Source: JAVWHP01 sp036639955 (GTDB taxonomy: Bacteria > Bacillota_I > Bacilli_A > Erysipelotrichales > Erysipelotrichaceae). Taken from it: a stretch of 7,276 nucleotides of DNA. Where the stretch lies: NCBI GenBank assembly GCA_036639955.1, contig JAVWHP010000032.1, forward strand, positions 1 through 7,276. The letters run 5' to 3'. Position 1 is the stretch's first letter; each line of letters opens with the position of its first letter. The notes under the pieces are model-generated. The model did no database searches and was not told the origin of the DNA. It saw only the letters and a program-made list of their open reading frames with translations. Below are positions 6,264-7,276 of this stretch, one piece after another. The position numbers and the translations under genes are program-made.

Positions 6264-6302
6264 AAAAGGATTAAGACCTATTATTTGGTCTTAATCCTTT
6301 TT
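6264..6302. terminator. Bidirectional terminator between convergent units
   Basis: The 15-nt arms AAAAGGATTAAGACC (6264-6278) and GGTCTTAATCCTTTT (6287-6301) pair perfectly around an 8-nt loop. The outer A/T bases give a T-run on both strands, so it can stop the minus-strand TM2/DUF2752 transcript and back up the tRNA terminator from the other side. The stop codon of the DUF2752 gene (6281-6283) is in the loop and that gene's last codons form one arm. Confidence 0.88.
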
Positions 6303-6604
6303 AGCATTCTTTTATATAATGTATAGAAATCATACAGTACCAAAAGACATATAATTGGAAAAACTAAAATTACTAGATGATTGAAGCTACATGCTATTTC
6401 AAATTCAAAATGAAATGCATGAATGAAAGCTCTAGTCATACCACAAAATAAACATTTATTATTGAATAAATTGAAGAATATACAAAACGATGTATCGTCT
6501 AAAAATGTCGATGGCATCATAATAATATAAATGGGAATGGAAATATATATTAAATATCTTACATCATACCATTTAAATAATTTATTCTTAACTAACTTTT
6601 TAAT
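6281..6604 (-). CDS. DUF2752 membrane protein, probable ATT start or frameshifted
   Basis: A small membrane protein of the DUF2752 family, of unknown function. From the ATT at 6604 it has 107 residues: a basic N-terminus, a first hydrophobic segment (about 17-31), the family hallmark CxxCGxTRA (C51, C54, T57, R58, A59), and a second hydrophobic segment (about 77-92) followed by a basic tail. Beginning at the first ATG (6520) would leave only 79 residues, lose most of the first membrane segment, and have no ribosome site. Between that ATG and the upstream in-frame TGA there is no ATG, GTG or TTG. An ATT at 6604 has GAGGG (6611-6615) 6 nt upstream, so I place the start there; -1 frameshifting from the TM2 gene is the alternative. 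It overlaps the TM2 gene by 13 nt. The usual NP after TRA is NH here. Confidence 0.75.
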   Translation of the reverse strand: MKKLVKNKLFKWYDVRYLIYISIPIYIIMMPSTFLDDTSFCIFFNLFNNKCLFCGMTRAFIHAFHFEFEIACSFNHLVILVFPIICLLVLYDFYTLYKRMLKRIKTK

Positions 6605-7005
6605 ATTTTTCCCTCAGAATCAACTGGCGCTTTATTAGTTAAAATCATAATTCCTTCTATTAAACCCCATATTTCAGCGATTATTGAAGTTATACCACAA
6701 GTTGCAAGACCAGCTATGGTCAATATAACTTGTAAAATACCTTTACTACTAAAACCTAAATAAAAGTTATGAATTCCTAATGAGCCAACGAATATTCCTA
6801 ATAGTCCTGCAACTACCTTAGATTTTTCACTGCTATTTTCATTGATTTTTAGTGAATAACCACATTTTAAACATACTTCAGCGTTTGGGTCAACTTTACC
6901 ACCACAATGTTGACAGAATTCGTTGCCAGTTCCTATTTTAGTTCCACATTCAACGCATATTTCAGCTTCAGAGTCTACTTCTTTTCCACACTTTTTACAA
7001 AACAT
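6592..7005 (-). CDS. Double zinc-ribbon TM2 domain membrane protein
   Basis: A 137-residue protein with two N-terminal zinc-ribbon units, each with paired CxxC motifs (C3/C6 with C17/C20; C31/C34 with C45/C48). A polar linker (about 51-62) leads to a C-terminal TM2 domain with two hydrophobic helices (about 64-76 and 89-122) and the family signature GSLGIHNFYLG (74-84). TM2 proteins sit in the membrane and their role in bacteria is unclear; zinc ribbons of this kind usually face the cytoplasm and bind partners. AAGAGGG (7013-7019) precedes the ATG with 7-nt spacing, and a near-consensus promoter lies at 7085-7113. It is the first gene of a two-gene unit with the DUF2752 gene. Near its 3' end the codons GAG GGA AAA contain a phased GGGAAAA heptamer. 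Confidence 0.92.
   Translation of the reverse strand: MFCKKCGKEVDSEAEICVECGTKIGTGNEFCQHCGGKVDPNAEVCLKCGYSLKINENSSEKSKVVAGLLGIFVGSLGIHNFYLGFSSKGILQVILTIAGLATCGITSIIAEIWGLIEGIMILTNKAPVDSEGKILKS
6611..6615 (-). promoter_or_regulatory. Internal ribosome site for the DUF2752 frame
   Basis: GAGGG on the minus strand, within the last codons of the TM2 gene, lies 6 nt before an ATT codon (6602-6604) in the DUF2752 frame. The 11-mer GAGGGAAAAAT here is identical to the one in front of the TM2 ATG (7007-7017), which supports use as a real initiation site. Confidence 0.5.
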
Positions 7006-7046
7006 AATTTTTCCCTCTTTCTCAGTTAACTATAATTAACCTTAAA

Positions 7047-7081
7047 TTTGTAGTTGTATAATTTAATATTTATACTACAAA
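7047..7081 (-). promoter_or_regulatory. 5' leader hairpin of the TM2 transcript
   Basis: TTTGTAG (7047-7053) pairs with CTACAAA (7075-7081), and TATAA (7057-7061) pairs with TTATA (7070-7074), giving 12 base pairs with a 3-nt bulge (7054-7056) and an 8-nt loop. It lies at the expected 5' end of the TM2 mRNA. It could stabilise the mRNA or be part of a DNA operator with the repeat at 7071-7109. Confidence 0.45.
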
Positions 7082-7109
7082 ACAATTATACAATAGTAAC
7101 TGTAGTATA
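7071..7109. repeat. Perfect 9-bp inverted repeat flanking the TM2 -10 box
   Basis: TATACTACA (7071-7079) and TGTAGTATA (7101-7109) are perfect inverted arms whose centres are 30 bp apart, close to three helical turns. They bracket the -10 box and touch the start point and the -35 box of the TM2 promoter, as a dimer-pair or loop-forming operator might. Function is inferred. Confidence 0.5.
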
Positions 7110-7113
7110 TCAA
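7085..7113 (-). promoter_or_regulatory. Promoter of the TM2-DUF2752 unit
   Basis: On the minus strand, TTGATA (7108-7113) is followed after 17 bp by a perfect TATAAT (7085-7090). Transcription should begin near 7078, leaving a leader of about 70 nt before the ATG at 7005. Confidence 0.75.
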
Positions 7114-7170
7114 TCTTTTTATATAATATAAAAGAATTTAATTTTAATTTAGTAAAATAATAAACTAATT

Positions 7171-7196
7171 AAAAAGGGACCTCGTCTGAGGTCCCT
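7171..7196 (-). terminator. Terminator of the right-edge minus-strand gene
   Basis: GGGACCTC and GAGGTCCC (7176-7183 and 7188-7195), extended by one A-T pair, form a 9-bp GC-rich stem with a 4-nt loop. On the minus strand it ends in five T residues (7171-7175). It starts 10 nt after the stop codon at 7206-7208. Confidence 0.9.
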
Positions 7197-7205
7197 AGTT
7201 TATTG

Positions 7206-7276
7206 TTAATCAGTTTTAAGGTTGTTAGTAATTGGAAGTATAGCACGTACTACTGCACAACATACAACTACAGCAA
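7206..7276 (-). CDS. 3' end of an unidentified minus-strand gene (partial)
   Basis: The last 22 codons and TAA stop of a gene whose beginning lies beyond the right edge. The visible C-terminus is hydrophobic, with two adjacent cysteines (AVVVCCAVVRAILP), and ends in a short polar tail NNLKTD; it could be the end of a membrane helix or a buried strand. Support comes from the open frame to the edge and from the strong terminator placed just after the stop. The family cannot be named from so little. Confidence 0.6.
   Translation of the reverse strand, partial: AVVVCCAVVRAILPITNNLKTD

Overview
The window comes from a very AT-rich, low-GC Gram-positive bacterium, most likely a Bacillota lineage (clostridial, or an Erysipelotrichia/RF39-like gut Bacilli). 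The signs are strong AGGAGG-type ribosome sites at nearly every gene, AGA as almost the only arginine codon, ATA and TTA in abundance, and a tRNA-Glu that resembles the Bacillus one. TGG codes tryptophan and no TGA is read through, so this is the standard code and not that of Mycoplasma. The genus cannot be fixed from the sequence alone.

Left edge (1-244): no supported gene. A near-consensus promoter overlaps a perfect 8+8 palindrome (79-97) and would make a transcript of about 90 nt ending at a strong terminator (175-203). A second, extended -10 promoter then precedes the first gene.

Plus-strand gene run (245-6014): GNAT acetyltransferase; a six-helix FUSC-type membrane protein whose soluble C-terminal half looks like a degenerate Cof-type HAD domain; an unrecognised 131-aa protein; a YegS/DgkB-type lipid kinase; then the TldD and TldE (PmbA) subunits of a heterodimeric metalloprotease. 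The genes overlap or sit within 10 nt of each other, except for a 64-nt gap before the lipid kinase that holds a large inverted repeat and several -10-like hexamers. The run is therefore probably two transcription units that may read through. tRNA-Glu(UUC), with its own promoter and terminator, follows.

Minus-strand unit (6264-7113): a protein with two zinc ribbons and a TM2 membrane domain, followed by a DUF2752 membrane protein. Their junction is unusual. The DUF2752 frame has no ATG/GTG/TTG in a sensible place. It opens either from an ATT codon with a well-placed Shine-Dalgarno or by -1 frameshifting at a correctly phased GGGAAAA heptamer that would fuse the two proteins. The unit ends in a long hairpin whose loop contains the DUF2752 stop codon. 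Its promoter lies among repeated TGTAGTATA half-sites.

Right edge: the last 22 codons of another minus-strand gene (7206-7276), followed by a strong terminator.

Most genes are recognisable housekeeping or accessory families. No new defence or mobile system is evident. The points most worth checking are the TM2/DUF2752 junction, the FUSC-pseudo-HAD fusion, and the operator-like repeats at 79-97 and 7047-7109.
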